NCBI GenBank assembly: GCA_030645365.1
Contig: JAUSMB010000006.1
Span: 1-64,000 of the forward strand
Length of the DNA: 64,000 nucleotides
Direction of reading: 5' to 3'
DNA from: Rugosibacter sp.
GTDB taxonomy: Bacteria > Pseudomonadota > Gammaproteobacteria > Burkholderiales > Rhodocyclaceae
The notes under the pieces were generated by a model. The model did not search any database and was not told the DNA's origin. It was given only the letters and a program-made list of their open reading frames with translations. The translations under genes and the position numbers were made by a program. This document shows positions 9,618-18,979 of the stretch, piece after piece. The stretch's first letter is position 1. Each line of letters opens with the position of its first letter.

Positions 9618-10052
9618 ATGAAGCTGAATTTCATCGCTTATTGGTTCATTGTTTTTTTGTCCGTGATAGCACCTTGCCATGCCAGGGCAGATCTTGTCGT
9701 GGTGACTGGTCCAAAAACAGGTGTTCCCACGTTGAGCAAGGAAGAAGTGGTCAATATCTATCTTGGGCGCTATCGTCGATTGTCTAACGGGTTACCAGCA
9801 GAACCCTTGGATATGGGAGAGGCGTCTGAAACCAAAAAAGAGTTTTACTGGAGGCTGGTAGAAAAGACGCCTGCAGAGATCAATGCATACTGGGCGCGGC
9901 TGGTTTTTTCTGGACAGACACGGCCGCCGGCCACTGTAAAATCGAATGATGAAGTCGCTGCACGTCTAATGAGTCGCCCTGGGGTGCTGGCCTATATTGA
10001 ACGAGACAAGCTGGATAAGCGATTCGTTATTCTCTACGAATTTGAGAGATGA
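9618..10052 (+). CDS. PstS-like periplasmic substrate-binding domain protein
   Basis: Begins MKLNFIAYWFIVFLSVIAP.. with a signal peptide cleaved near CHARADL, followed by VVVTGPKTGVPTLSKEEVVNIYLGR, typical of the small phosphate-ABC-transporter-like binding domains (PBP-like family) without a transporter. At about 144 residues it is much shorter than real PstS and represents one lobe. It is probably a periplasmic ligand sensor rather than a transport component, since no ABC permease or ATPase is near. It sits between the porin and the sensor kinase-like GGDEF-EAL protein, which makes a signal-input role attractive. The ATG is 4 bp after the porin stop. Confidence 0.75.
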   Translation: MKLNFIAYWFIVFLSVIAPCHARADLVVVTGPKTGVPTLSKEEVVNIYLGRYRRLSNGLPAEPLDMGEASETKKEFYWRLVEKTPAEINAYWARLVFSGQTRPPATVKSNDEVAARLMSRPGVLAYIERDKLDKRFVILYEFER

Positions 10053-10069
10053 TTACATTTTGATCCGTT

Positions 10070-12529
10070 GTGCGTGATCCGCGTGATTTCCCAAAAAATA
10101 CCGTGTTAAAGAAAAAGCAAGTATCTCGTTGGTGGCATGGAATCCTTGCGAGGGGCATCGCGGCCTTTCTATTCATGGCGCTCTTGGTGGGTGGTGTTTC
10201 CAGTTATCTTATCAGCCAATCACTACGTGAACGGGAGCAGCGTCAGGCGATTCGTTCGCTGAGCGAAGTGCTGGAGACGGTGCAAAGCACGGCCAGCATC
10301 GCTGCTTTTACCAACGATAATCAGCTTGCTGACGAAGTGATTCAGGGCTTGTTGCGCAACAGCGATATTTTGTCGGTGACAATAATAGCCGGGGATACGG
10401 TTTTGGCAAACGGAATACGATCTTCCGCAACAGTATTCGCCCCGGAACTCATGGACAAACCATTGTCTCAGTCGCTTGCTTCCCCATTCAATAAAAATGA
10501 AACGATTGGCAAGATCATTCTGCAAGCGGATTGGCCGAAGATCGAAGCGCGGGTAAAACAGAGCACCTTGGATACGCTGTATTTGCTCCTGGCAGAAATG
10601 CTTATCGTTGTTCTGTCCGTTGCTGCGGTGATGGTTTTTTTTGTGATACGTCCGATCAAGAAAGTTTCAGACCGGCTGCATCAAATTGAACCTGGTCTGG
10701 GCAGCAGCATTCGTGTGCCTGAGGGGCATGAGAAAACAGAAATCGGTCGGCTGGTCAGCGATATCAATGACCTGACGGGGCGGCAGATGACGTTGCTTGA
10801 AGAGGCACGCGCAATGCAGCAACAACAGCAAGTTGCCCAAAGAAAATATCAAAACTTGTTTGACTGTGCGGCGTCCGGCATTTTCGTGGTGGATAGAGAT
10901 GGCCATCTGGATTCATTCAATCAGGCCTTTGCTACGCTTATATGGCGTTCAAAGCCAGTGAATCAAGAAAACCTGTCTTTGTTTGATGCCGCCTGGAGCA
11001 GGTCAGACCTTATTCGGTCATTGCTGGTTCTCGCCCTAGAGCAGGAGACCATCGGCCGAATTGTGACGGATGATTTTTTATTGCTGGGTCGGCGTGGGGA
11101 AGAGCGCTGGTTAAACATTGCAGTGACAGCGCCAGGTGATGGCACGTTGCAGGGTACGATGACAGATGTGACTGCCCGTAAGCGAGAAGAGATGCATGCA
11201 CGTCAGCTGGCGAGTCTGGATGCGCTTACCGGGTTTGCCAATCGGCAGGGCTTGCTTGAGGCAATTGGCCAGCATCTCGCTCGTGATCATGCGCAGACTT
11301 CATTTGCGTTGTTGATGCTTAATCTGGATGGCTTTAAACAAATCAACGAATCCTTTGGGGTGCCTGCGGGCGACGAAGTGCTGGGTATTGTGGCTGAACG
11401 CATTCGGCAGTTTATCCAGCCGGGTGATATTCCTGCCCGAAGTGGCGGAGATGAGTTTGTTATCTTGTTCGATGGGGCCTCACCTGAAAGCGCGGTTGAT
11501 CAGCGCTTGAACCAGTTTCTCAGCCTGCTACAGCAATCACACGCGATGATGACGCTTGAAGGGACCAGGGTAATTTCATTGCGCGCGAGTGCAGGTGTGG
11601 CTTTTTATCCCCAAGATGGCACGAATGTGCATCAATTGCTGCGGAGTGCTGAGCTGGCGCTGATGAGCGCGCGCACTGCGGGCAGCCATACTTATCATTT
11701 CTTTGAACCTTCGATGCTTGTTGCAGTGGAGCATCGTCGCCGGATCGAAGATGATTTAAAACATGCGATCGGGGAAGGCGAGCTATATCTGGGATTTCAG
11801 CCGATTATCAATTTGGTGACAGGAGAAGTGGTTGGAGCAGAAGCGCTGATGCGCTGGGCACATCCGACGCGGGGCATGGTATCCCCCGATGTGTTTATTC
11901 CTCTGGCAGAAGAGATTGGCGTAATTGGCGAGCTAGGTCTGCTGGTGCTGGAAAATGCTTGCCAGGTGGTTAGCCAATGGCGGTCTGCCGGGCATTCGCT
12001 GTATGTTTCTGTCAATGTTTCTGCTTTGCAGATTCCGAATTTACTGACACCCTCGATTGTTCTCGAAGCATTGAAGCGACATGGATTGCCTAATGATGCA
12101 ATAGTCATTGAAATCACCGAAGGGGTATTGATGGGAAATATTGGCACTGCGCTCGAGTGGATGGCTGAACTCGGCGCGGCAGGGCTGCGTATTTACCTGG
12201 ATGATTTTGGTACCGGTTATTCTTCATTGTCGTATCTCAAGCGATTCCCGCTGCATGCGGTAAAAATTGACAAATCCTTCATTCGCGATTTGGCTGAGGA
12301 CAGTCATGACAAGGCGTTGGTGAATGCGATCATCACAATGGCAACCAGCTTGACGCTGGATGTGATTGCAGAAGGCGTCGAGACTGAAGTGCATTTCAAG
12401 ATGCTGCGCGATATGGGCTGTCATTTTGGCCAAGGTTTTCTCTTTTCGCCCGCCGTCAAGGCAGAGTTGTTTGCCGAGACAGTCGTCGACATTGAACAGA
12501 GGCTGGCGTTGATGAATGCAGGGGGTTGA
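10070..12529 (+). CDS. Membrane sensor with HAMP, PAS, GGDEF and EAL domains
   Basis: Predicted c-di-GMP enzyme of 819 residues. TM1 is at about 24-49 and TM2 at about 168-193, with a periplasmic loop of about 115 residues between them resembling CHASE8-type sensors. HAMP follows at about 194-245, a Gln-rich coil, PAS at about 258-370, GGDEF at 380-545 and EAL at 560-810. The catalytic motif SGGDEF (residues 459-464) is intact, and so are EALMRW (592-597) and DDFGTGYSS of the EAL domain, so both synthesis and hydrolysis of c-di-GMP are possible. The start is a GTG at 10070 with a weak RBS; a TTG just before is an alternative. Co-directional with the porin and PstS-like genes, which probably supply its signal. 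Confidence 0.92.
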   Translation: MRDPRDFPKNTVLKKKQVSRWWHGILARGIAAFLFMALLVGGVSSYLISQSLREREQRQAIRSLSEVLETVQSTASIAAFTNDNQLADEVIQGLLRNSDILSVTIIAGDTVLANGIRSSATVFAPELMDKPLSQSLASPFNKNETIGKIILQADWPKIEARVKQSTLDTLYLLLAEMLIVVLSVAAVMVFFVIRPIKKVSDRLHQIEPGLGSSIRVPEGHEKTEIGRLVSDINDLTGRQMTLLEEARAMQQQQQVAQRKYQNLFDCAASGIFVVDRDGHLDSFNQAFATLIWRSKPVNQENLSLFDAAWSRSDLIRSLLVLALEQETIGRIVTDDFLLLGRRGEERWLNIAVTAPGDGTLQGTMTDVTARKREEMHARQLASLDALTGFANRQGLLEAIGQHLARDHAQTSFALLMLNLDGFKQINESFGVPAGDEVLGIVAERIRQFIQPGDIPARSGGDEFVILFDGASPESAVDQRLNQFLSLLQQSHAMMTLEGTRVISLRASAGVAFYPQDGTNVHQLLRSAELALMSARTAGSHTYHFFEPSMLVAVEHRRRIEDDLKHAIGEGELYLGFQPIINLVTGEVVGAEALMRWAHPTRGMVSPDVFIPLAEEIGVIGELGLLVLENACQVVSQWRSAGHSLYVSVNVSALQIPNLLTPSIVLEALKRHGLPNDAIVIEITEGVLMGNIGTALEWMAELGAAGLRIYLDDFGTGYSSLSYLKRFPLHAVKIDKSFIRDLAEDSHDKALVNAIITMATSLTLDVIAEGVETEVHFKMLRDMGCHFGQGFLFSPAVKAELFAETVVDIEQRLALMNAGG

Positions 12530-12533
12530 CCAG

Positions 12534-14594
12534 ATGTTCACGAAGCTTCTTATTGCCAATCGTGGCGAAATTGCATGTCGGATCATCAAAACGGCGCGTC
12601 GTATGGGCATCAAGACGGTTGCTGTGTATTCAACGGTAGATGAGCATGCCCGCCATGTGTGCATGGCAGATGAAGCGCTATGGATAGGCGCGGCCTCGCC
12701 TGCGGAATCGTATTTGGCCATCAATAAAATAATTGATGCAGCTAAAGCAAGTGGCGCGCAAGCCATTCATCCTGGCTATGGCTTTCTTTCTGAAAATGCA
12801 GCATTTGCAGAAGCCTGTGTGCAGCATGGGTTGGTGTTTATCGGTCCATCAGCGGCGGCTATTCGCGCCATGGGTTCCAAGTCAGCGGCTAAACGACTGA
12901 TGGAAAAGGCTGATGTCCCGCTGACGCCGGGATATCACGGGGATGAGCAGGCACCGGATTTTTTGCGCCAGCAAGCAAACAAAATTGGGTATCCGGTGCT
13001 CATAAAAGCGGTGGCAGGCGGTGGCGGCAAAGGTATGCGGGTGGTGACCGCAGAAGCCGGGTTTCTGGATGCATTGGCATCTTGTCAGCGTGAGGCCAGC
13101 GCGAGTTTTGGCGATGCACAGGTGCTACTGGAAAAATACTTGCAACCCGCGCGGCATATTGAAGTACAGATTTTTGGCGATAGTCATGGAAATTATCTGT
13201 ATTTGTACGAGCGGGATTGCTCGGTGCAACGTCGCCACCAGAAGGTATTGGAAGAAGCCCCGGCCCCGGGGCTAACGCCTGAGCGTCGCGCGGCTATGGG
13301 CAAAGCGGCCGTGAACGCTGCACGCGCCGTAGGCTATGTGGGTGCGGGCACGGTGGAATTTATTGTTCCGGGCGCCGCATCCGACGGTGAGTTTTACTTC
13401 ATGGAAATGAATACGCGGCTGCAAGTCGAGCATCCGGTGACGGAAATGATTACCGGGTTGGATCTGGTCGAATGGCAATTAAAAGTCGGCGCTGGTGAGA
13501 CGCTGCCTTTGGCGCAAGAGCAGATCACGCTGCGTGGCCATGCGCTTGAAGCACGCATTTACGCCGAAGATCCGGGAACCGGCTTCCTGCCTTCGACAGG
13601 CCGTGTGATTCACTTTGCTTATCCTGCTGAAACGCCCTTTGTTCGTATGGATGCTGGCGTGGCGGCAGGGGATGAAATCACGCCCCACTATGATCCGATG
13701 ATTGCCAAACTGATTGTCTGGGACGATAGCGATAGTGCGCCGCGAGCGCATGCTTGCGCACGCATGCTGCAAGCCTTGGCCGAAGTTGAAATTGTCGGTG
13801 TGGCTAATAATGTTGATTTTCTTTCCCGCCTCGTCGCTTGTCCGGCTTTTGCTGAGGCCAATCTGGATACCGGGTTGATCGAGCGAGAGCAAGCCTTTCT
13901 GTTTCCAGCGCCCGCTGAGCTACCGCTAGAAGTGTGGTTGAGTGCGGCGTTGGCTGAACTTTTACGCAGCCGGAAAGAAGCTGCAAAGAGTGCCGAAAAA
14001 AGTAAAGACCCCTACTCCCCCTGGCATGCGCAAGCAGGTTGGCGTGTGACGGGACAAGCCCAGCAGGCATTGAATTTGCGTTGTGGGGATGTAGAAAAAA
14101 CCATTGTTGCAACAGCCAGCCGCCGAGGTTTTGTATTCGAAATAGCGGCTCAGCCATTGAGTGGGCAACAATTCGGTGGCCAGCGGATAGAGGCAACTGG
14201 CCAGCTGGATGACACAGGAGTATTGCACGCTGATTTTGGTGGCCGACGGTGCACGGTCACGGTGATTCCCGTGGCTGAAAAGCGCCATGTCTTTATGCAC
14301 GGCACATCGCATGTGATGACTTTGCGTGATCCACTGAGTGACACCGGTCAACAAGCGATAGCAGAAGGTAGCGTGATGTCCCCCATGCCGGGAAAAATAA
14401 TTGCGTTACTCGTTACAGCGGGTGAGAAAGTTGCCAAAGGCACGCCCTTGTTGATTCTCGAAGCGATGAAAATGGAGCATACCGTTACCGCACCCACTGA
14501 CGGTATCGTGCAGGATTTTCACTTTGCGGTGGGTGATCCTGTTGCTGAAGGTGTGGTGTTGATGGCGTTTGAAGAAAATTCTGTTGGTATTTAG
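12534..14594 (+). CDS. liuD: Methylcrotonoyl-CoA carboxylase, biotin-carrying alpha subunit
   Basis: ATP-dependent carboxylation of biotin and carrier of the biotin. The biotin carboxylase domain (residues 1-450) begins [18 protein letters not shown] and shows the glycine-rich GGGGKGMRVV and [18 protein letters not shown]. The BCCP domain at the C-terminus has EAMKMEH with the biotinylated Lys. The ATG at 12534 is 4 bp after the GGDEF-EAL stop, so the gene depends on readthrough from that unit or on an internal promoter. A dispersed-repeat copy encodes KVGAGET at 13481, in a loop of the carboxylase domain that is variable in the family. Confidence 0.95.
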   Translation: MFTKLLIANRGEIACRIIKTARRMGIKTVAVYSTVDEHARHVCMADEALWIGAASPAESYLAINKIIDAAKASGAQAIHPGYGFLSENAAFAEACVQHGLVFIGPSAAAIRAMGSKSAAKRLMEKADVPLTPGYHGDEQAPDFLRQQANKIGYPVLIKAVAGGGGKGMRVVTAEAGFLDALASCQREASASFGDAQVLLEKYLQPARHIEVQIFGDSHGNYLYLYERDCSVQRRHQKVLEEAPAPGLTPERRAAMGKAAVNAARAVGYVGAGTVEFIVPGAASDGEFYFMEMNTRLQVEHPVTEMITGLDLVEWQLKVGAGETLPLAQEQITLRGHALEARIYAEDPGTGFLPSTGRVIHFAYPAETPFVRMDAGVAAGDEITPHYDPMIAKLIVWDDSDSAPRAHACARMLQALAEVEIVGVANNVDFLSRLVACPAFAEANLDTGLIEREQAFLFPAPAELPLEVWLSAALAELLRSRKEAAKSAEKSKDPYSPWHAQAGWRVTGQAQQALNLRCGDVEKTIVATASRRGFVFEIAAQPLSGQQFGGQRIEATGQLDDTGVLHADFGGRRCTVTVIPVAEKRHVFMHGTSHVMTLRDPLSDTGQQAIAEGSVMSPMPGKIIALLVTAGEKVAKGTPLLILEAMKMEHTVTAPTDGIVQDFHFAVGDPVAEGVVLMAFEENSVGI
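13481..13502 (+). repeat. Dispersed repeat copy inside liuD
   Basis: AAAAGTCGGCGCTGGTGA followed by GACG. Translated as LKVGAGETLPL after VEWQ; family members keep a similar small-residue turn here, so part of this match could be coding constraint. Confidence 0.7.
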
Positions 14595-14631
14595 TGCATT
14601 TGGTGCATTTATTTTGTGTCGCTGCGACAAA

Positions 14632-15873
14632 TTATTTTTGCCCGTTTTTTGCTGAGCGTGCGTGTTGGTAATATAGGCCGACCATTAAGGCAAGCGCCGC
14701 CATGAACAAGTAGCCAGATGCTGCCAATGCCATCGTTTTTGCGCTATGCCAGACAAAAGGGGCGATGATGGCTGCGGTAAATGCATTCATTCCTACTTGA
14801 TACGCGCTTTGCAGACTTGAGGCCAAACCGCGTCGGGCAGGAATTTTTTCTAATGCAAGGATTTGCAAACTAGGCCAGACCATGGCGATTCCAAATGAAT
14901 ACACCAGGATGGCTAGAATATTCTGCGGCAGCCCAGGTGGGAAGAAAAAACTGATTAACAGATTAATGATGCAGCCTAGGAGCATGACGAGAAAACCCAG
15001 GCGAACGGTCTTGGCAGGAGAGAGTTTTCCGGCAGCACGCGAGCTTGCATAAGAGCCGCTCACCATGCCGATACTGACTGCCATAAAAAGCCATGCAAAA
15101 CTAGAGAAGGTCGTATCGGCGATTGCGTGTAAAAAGTTGGGCGCAGAAAGAACATAAATCATATGTCCATTGATCAGGAGTGCTAAGGCCAGGCATAAAT
15201 AGCTGAACTCAGGCAGGAGTAGCGCATCTTTATAGGCACGCACCAAGGGCTTGAATGCAAAAGGTTGGCGTTTTTCCATGGGCAGGGTTTCTGGAAGAAT
15301 ACGCCAGACCGTAATAAACAAGACAGCACCCAGCGTCGATAAAAACATGAACACCGAACGCCAGCCAAACTGGTTGACCAATGCGCTGCCCAGCATCGGT
15401 GCCAATGCGGGTGCCAGGGAGAAAAACATCGAGATGTGCGCCATCAGTTTTTGGGCTGCGGCGCCTTTGAGTAAATCCATCACGGTGGCTCGGCCGACGG
15501 ACATGCCCGCACCCGCTGCCACGCCTTGTAATACGCGTCCTATGGAAAAAACCAGGATATTGGGTGCGAAAAGGCAGATCAGTGCCGCCAACGTGTATAA
15601 AAACATACCCGCCAGAATGACCCGTTTACGGCCCAACGTATCAGAGATGCTGCCATGCCAAAGCATCATAAAAGCAAATGGGAGCAAGTAAGCAGGAAGC
15701 GTTTGCTGCACTTCAATCGGGCTGGCACCCAGGCTGGTACCGATATCCGGAAATGCTGGTAAATACATGGTGATTGAAAAAGGCCCGATAGCCGTCAGCG
15801 CAGCAATTAATGGTGCAAATCCCCTCGGTGGGCTGGGGGCATGGGTTTGCACGGAGGGGGTGTCTGTCGTCAT
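14632..15873 (-). CDS. Bcr/CflA-family MFS drug exporter
   Basis: Twelve-helix major facilitator beginning MTTDTPSVQTHAP.. and then APLIAALTAIGPFSITMYLPAFPDIG, which matches the Bcr/CflA drug:H+ antiporter subfamily including the SDTLGRKRVIL loop 2-3 motif. I prefer the ATG at 15873; the frame stays open to a GTG at 15966, but the extra residues are Pro/Ile-rich and unlike the family. Neither start has a good RBS. It runs opposite to the liu genes and splits liuD from liuE. The substrate is unknown. Confidence 0.88.
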   Translation of the reverse strand: MTTDTPSVQTHAPSPPRGFAPLIAALTAIGPFSITMYLPAFPDIGTSLGASPIEVQQTLPAYLLPFAFMMLWHGSISDTLGRKRVILAGMFLYTLAALICLFAPNILVFSIGRVLQGVAAGAGMSVGRATVMDLLKGAAAQKLMAHISMFFSLAPALAPMLGSALVNQFGWRSVFMFLSTLGAVLFITVWRILPETLPMEKRQPFAFKPLVRAYKDALLLPEFSYLCLALALLINGHMIYVLSAPNFLHAIADTTFSSFAWLFMAVSIGMVSGSYASSRAAGKLSPAKTVRLGFLVMLLGCIINLLISFFFPPGLPQNILAILVYSFGIAMVWPSLQILALEKIPARRGLASSLQSAYQVGMNAFTAAIIAPFVWHSAKTMALAASGYLFMAALALMVGLYYQHARSAKNGQK

Positions 15874-16015
15874 GGGATGTGGAGGAGCAGGGGGAATTAT
15901 TCTTGCTGAGCAGGGTATTTTCCCATAGATGAAGAGCGCTGCGATCGTTCGAGTAAACTTGATCACCTTGGCGGTTGATTTTTCAGCGCCGTCTGATTAC
16001 CTTGAATGACTATCT

Positions 16016-16927
16016 ATGACACTCCCCAGCAAAGTTCGAATCGTTGAAGTAGGGCCGCGCGATGGTTTGCAAAACGAAAAACCGTTGATTTCAACCGAGA
16101 TCAAGGTTGAGTTGATTCATCGTTTGGCATCAGCCGGCCTGCGCACGGTTGAAGCGACCGCGTTTGTTTCGCCCATATGGGTGCCACAGATGGCAGATGC
16201 GACGGCGGTTTTTTCTGCCATTCAACCTTTGCCGCTGGTGACTTATCCCGTGCTTACGCCTAACAAGAAGGGTTTTGATGCCGCTGTGGCAGCAGGGGCA
16301 AAAGAAGTCAGCGTATTTAGTGCCGCGTCGGAAACTTTTTCGCAGAAAAATACACATTGCTCGATTAGCGAATCCTTAGAGCGCTGTCGTGCGGTGATAG
16401 AGGCTGCGAAAGCGGAACATATCAAAGTGCGTGGTTATGTTTCCTGTGTGTTGGGTTGCCCTTATGAAGGCGAGATTACGCCGCTGGCCGTTGCCGAGGT
16501 GGCGCGTGCATTGTTTGATATGGGGTGTTATGAAGTGAGTTTGGGTGACACCATCGGCACAGGAACGCCAGAAAAAACCAAGGCGATGCTCGAAGCGGTT
16601 GCGCGGTGGGTGCCATTAAAAAAACTGGCAGGCCATTTTCACGACACCTGGGGCATGGCTATTGCCAATGTGTATGCCTCGCTAGAAACGGGCGTGTCGG
16701 TGTTTGATAGCTCGGTTGCAGGCTTGGGTGGCTGCCCCTACGCACCCGGTGCGCTGGGTAATGTAGCCACTGAGGATGTGGTCTGGTTGCTTCAAGGTTG
16801 TGGCATTGAGTGCGGGGTGGATCTTGACGCGCTGGTTGATGTTGCCGCGTGGATTTCTCACGAGTTGGGCCGTGCGCCTGCATCGCGTGTAGCACGTGCG
16901 ATGCTTGCCCGGCGTAGCATGGCCTGA
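16016..16927 (+). CDS. liuE: Hydroxymethylglutaryl-CoA lyase
   Basis: Cleaves HMG-CoA into acetyl-CoA and acetoacetate, the final step of leucine breakdown. The DRE-TIM barrel signature [12 protein letters not shown] opens the protein, [11 protein letters not shown] and HFHDTWGMA supply metal-site residues, and [20 protein letters not shown] holds the catalytic Cys loop. The 303-residue length is normal. It follows the other liu genes but is separated by the divergent MFS gene, so it needs its own promoter in the 142-bp gap before it. It ends within a repeat copy that also contains the start of the next gene. Confidence 0.96.
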   Translation: MTLPSKVRIVEVGPRDGLQNEKPLISTEIKVELIHRLASAGLRTVEATAFVSPIWVPQMADATAVFSAIQPLPLVTYPVLTPNKKGFDAAVAAGAKEVSVFSAASETFSQKNTHCSISESLERCRAVIEAAKAEHIKVRGYVSCVLGCPYEGEITPLAVAEVARALFDMGCYEVSLGDTIGTGTPEKTKAMLEAVARWVPLKKLAGHFHDTWGMAIANVYASLETGVSVFDSSVAGLGGCPYAPGALGNVATEDVVWLLQGCGIECGVDLDALVDVAAWISHELGRAPASRVARAMLARRSMA

Positions 16928-16951
16928 AAAGTCGGCGCTGGCATGACGGCG
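16927..16951 (+). repeat. Dispersed repeat copy at the liuE / DUF1289 junction
   Basis: AAAAGTCGGCGCTGGCATGA followed by CGGCG. It starts on the last base of the liuE stop codon and contains the ATG of the downstream DUF1289 gene, so the element forms the whole spacer between the two genes. Confidence 0.8.
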
Positions 16952-17152
16952 ATTAGCTCACCCTGCATCAATGTGTGTCGTATGCAAGACAATCTGTGTC
17001 TGGGTTGTTATCGAACGCTGGACGAAATTGCGACTTGGAGCCAAATGTCGGACGCTGAAAAGATGCAAATATTGAGCAAGGTTGCGAACCGCTCGGCAAG
17101 CGCGGTTGAAAACAGCGCTGTAGTGCAGGCCGTGCAGAAAAAAACAGGGTAA
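16943..17152 (+). CDS. DUF1289 domain small Cys-rich protein
   Basis: A 69-residue protein with PCINVCRMQDNLCLGCYRT, the four-Cys cluster of the DUF1289 family, followed by LDEIATWSQMSDAEKMQIL. Such proteins are thought to bind metal or Fe-S, but no biochemical role is established. The start ATG lies inside the dispersed repeat. Downstream is rapZ after 51 bp. Confidence 0.88.
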   Translation: MTAISSPCINVCRMQDNLCLGCYRTLDEIATWSQMSDAEKMQILSKVANRSASAVENSAVVQAVQKKTG

Positions 17153-17203
17153 GCAGCGGGTGGTTGCAGCTATTTTACTGATCAATCCGTTATGCTTTGA
17201 ACT

Positions 17204-18046
17204 ATGAAAGTTGTCCTCATCAGCGGTTTGTCCGGCTCTGGCAAATCCATTGCCCTTAAAGTGATGGAAGATGCGACTTACTATTGCGTCGACAATCTGC
17301 CCGCGCCGCTGCTTTTTGATTTAGTTCAACATCTGCGCATGACGGGTGAAGAGCGGGTTGCTGTCGCTATTGATATGCGTGGTGGCTCATCCATTGCAGC
17401 GATTCCGCTGCAAACCAAGCGCCTTGAAGCGGAAGGCATCGAGTTACAGTTTGTGTTTCTGGATACGCGCACGGATATCCTGATTCAACGGTTTTCTGAA
17501 ACACGTCGTCGGCATCCGCTGGCAGGTAACGATGTCACGCTGGAAGAAGCAATCAAGAATGAACGCGAAGCGCTGACTTTTCTTGCATCCATCGGGCATC
17601 ATATCGACACCAGCCATTTGCGGCCGAATGCCTTGCGTGCCTGTATCAAGGATTTTATTTTGACGGAGACGCAGTATCCGCTGACGTTGTTGTTTGAATC
17701 ATTTGGCTTCAAGCATGGCTTGCCGCTGGATGCGGATCTTGTCTTTGATGTGCGTTGTTTGCCCAACCCACATTACGATCCCGCCTTGCGTCCTCTTACC
17801 GGACGCGATGCGGAGGTAATTGCCTTTCTCTCGGCAGAAGAAGATGTGTGTCGCATGGAAGAAGATATCCGTCGATTTATCACTTCATGGCTGCCAGCCT
17901 ACAAACGTGATAACCGGGTTTACTTGACCGTTGCCATCGGCTGCACGGGCGGACAGCATCGTTCGGTTTATCTGGCGGAAAAACTGGCTAACCATTTTCG
18001 GGGTCAGGCCAATGTGCTGGTACGACATCGTTCGCTGGCAGAATGA
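17204..18046 (+). CDS. rapZ: RNase adapter protein RapZ (YvcJ family)
   Basis: Nucleotide-binding regulator; in E. coli it delivers GlmZ sRNA to RNase E to control glmS. The Walker A GLSGSGKS is at residues 8-15, and the C-terminal RNA-binding half ends IGCTGGQHRSVYLAEKLA, diagnostic for the family. Length of 280 is standard. In many betaproteobacteria it follows hprK and ptsN, which are not here. Overlaps the next gene by 4 bp. Confidence 0.95.
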   Translation: MKVVLISGLSGSGKSIALKVMEDATYYCVDNLPAPLLFDLVQHLRMTGEERVAVAIDMRGGSSIAAIPLQTKRLEAEGIELQFVFLDTRTDILIQRFSETRRRHPLAGNDVTLEEAIKNEREALTFLASIGHHIDTSHLRPNALRACIKDFILTETQYPLTLLFESFGFKHGLPLDADLVFDVRCLPNPHYDPALRPLTGRDAEVIAFLSAEEDVCRMEEDIRRFITSWLPAYKRDNRVYLTVAIGCTGGQHRSVYLAEKLANHFRGQANVLVRHRSLAE

Positions 18047-18477
18047 AAGCGGTATTACCTGACGATCTGTGCAAAATTTTCAGCAAGGCAGGCTCTTCAG
18101 GTTCGTGGCACAAATACCTCAAAGTGGGCGATTGGCTGGTCTTGTTGTTAAGTTGTGCGCTGGTTGTTTCGTCCTACACCCTGCTGTGGCGCGGCGGCGT
18201 GGCGGATCGCGCCATTGTTAAGCGCGATGGCCAAACTATCATTGAGATCAGCCTGAATAGTGCGAGAAAAACCCGTGTAGAAGGCCCATTGGGGACTACC
18301 GTGATTGAAGTGCAACCTGGCCGCGCGCGTGTCTTTTCCGACCCCGGCCCGCGCCAATACTGCGTGCAACAAGGCTGGCTGACACGCGCCGGTGCCGTGG
18401 CTATCTGCGCGCCGAATCACATCACGCTGGAATTGAACGGACGCGGTGAGGCAAGCTATGACTCCCTCGGGTATTGA
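18043..18477 (+). CDS. NusG domain II-containing membrane-anchored protein
   Basis: 144 residues: a short cytosolic lead, one TM helix (WLVLLLSCALVVSSYTLLW), then a small beta domain with GQTIIEISLNSARKTRVEGPLGTTVIEVQPGRARVFSDPGPRQYC that matches the NusG_II family. It overlaps rapZ and the next membrane protein, and such NusG_II genes are commonly paired with Gx-transporter genes. Function unknown; a role with the Gx transporter in isoprenoid or thiamine-like precursor handling is speculative. Confidence 0.8.
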   Translation: MKAVLPDDLCKIFSKAGSSGSWHKYLKVGDWLVLLLSCALVVSSYTLLWRGGVADRAIVKRDGQTIIEISLNSARKTRVEGPLGTTVIEVQPGRARVFSDPGPRQYCVQQGWLTRAGAVAICAPNHITLELNGRGEASYDSLGY

Positions 18478-18979
18478 ACTGCCGATAACCGAGGATGACC
18501 GCCGTATTGCGCGCTACACCGCAGCGGCGATTGCGCTCACGGTGGCCGAAGCTGCGCTGCCCAGCCCCTTGCCTGGCATCAAACCCGGGCTGGCCAACAT
18601 CATCGTGCTGGTGGTGTTGCTGCGCTATGGTTGGCGCGATGCGGCCTGGGTGAGTTTGTTGCGCGTGGTGGCGGGCAGCTTGGTGATTGGGCAACTTTTT
18701 GCGCCGGGGTTTTTTCTTGCGTTAGCGGGCGCAGTGAGCAGTTTGGCCGCGTTGTTTTTGGCGGTTCAGTTGCCGCGACGCTGGTTTGGTGCGGTGACGA
18801 TCAGCCTGCTTGCCGCCTTTGCGCATATCGGCGGCCAGCTTTTACTGGCGCGGCTATGGCTGGTGCCGCATGACGGTGTGTTTTATCTGGCACCGCTATT
18901 TGCTACAGCGGCCCTGATTTTCGGCACGATTAACGGCTTGATCGCGGCACGCTTGATCAGGCAGGTTGAGACAATCTAA
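18458..18979 (+). CDS. Gx transporter family protein (heptaprenyl diphosphate synthase component I-like)
   Basis: About 173 residues with five hydrophobic segments and the pattern LPSPLPGIKPGLANIIVLVVLLRYGWRDAAWVSLLRVVAGSL, typical of the Hpre_diP_synt_I/Gx family of small integral membrane proteins. The ATG at 18458 (MTPSGIELPI) is inside the end of the NusG_II gene, indicating translational coupling. Its last 23 bases overlap the end of mutY on the other strand. Transport substrate unknown. Confidence 0.82.
   Translation: MTPSGIELPITEDDRRIARYTAAAIALTVAEAALPSPLPGIKPGLANIIVLVVLLRYGWRDAAWVSLLRVVAGSLVIGQLFAPGFFLALAGAVSSLAALFLAVQLPRRWFGAVTISLLAAFAHIGGQLLLARLWLVPHDGVFYLAPLFATAALIFGTINGLIAARLIRQVETI

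Noticed and set aside
14605-14640. Imperfect dyad GTCGCTGCGAC with T-rich flank between liuD and the MFS gene
   Set aside because: The stem is short with a 3-base loop and a bulge; too weak to call a terminator.
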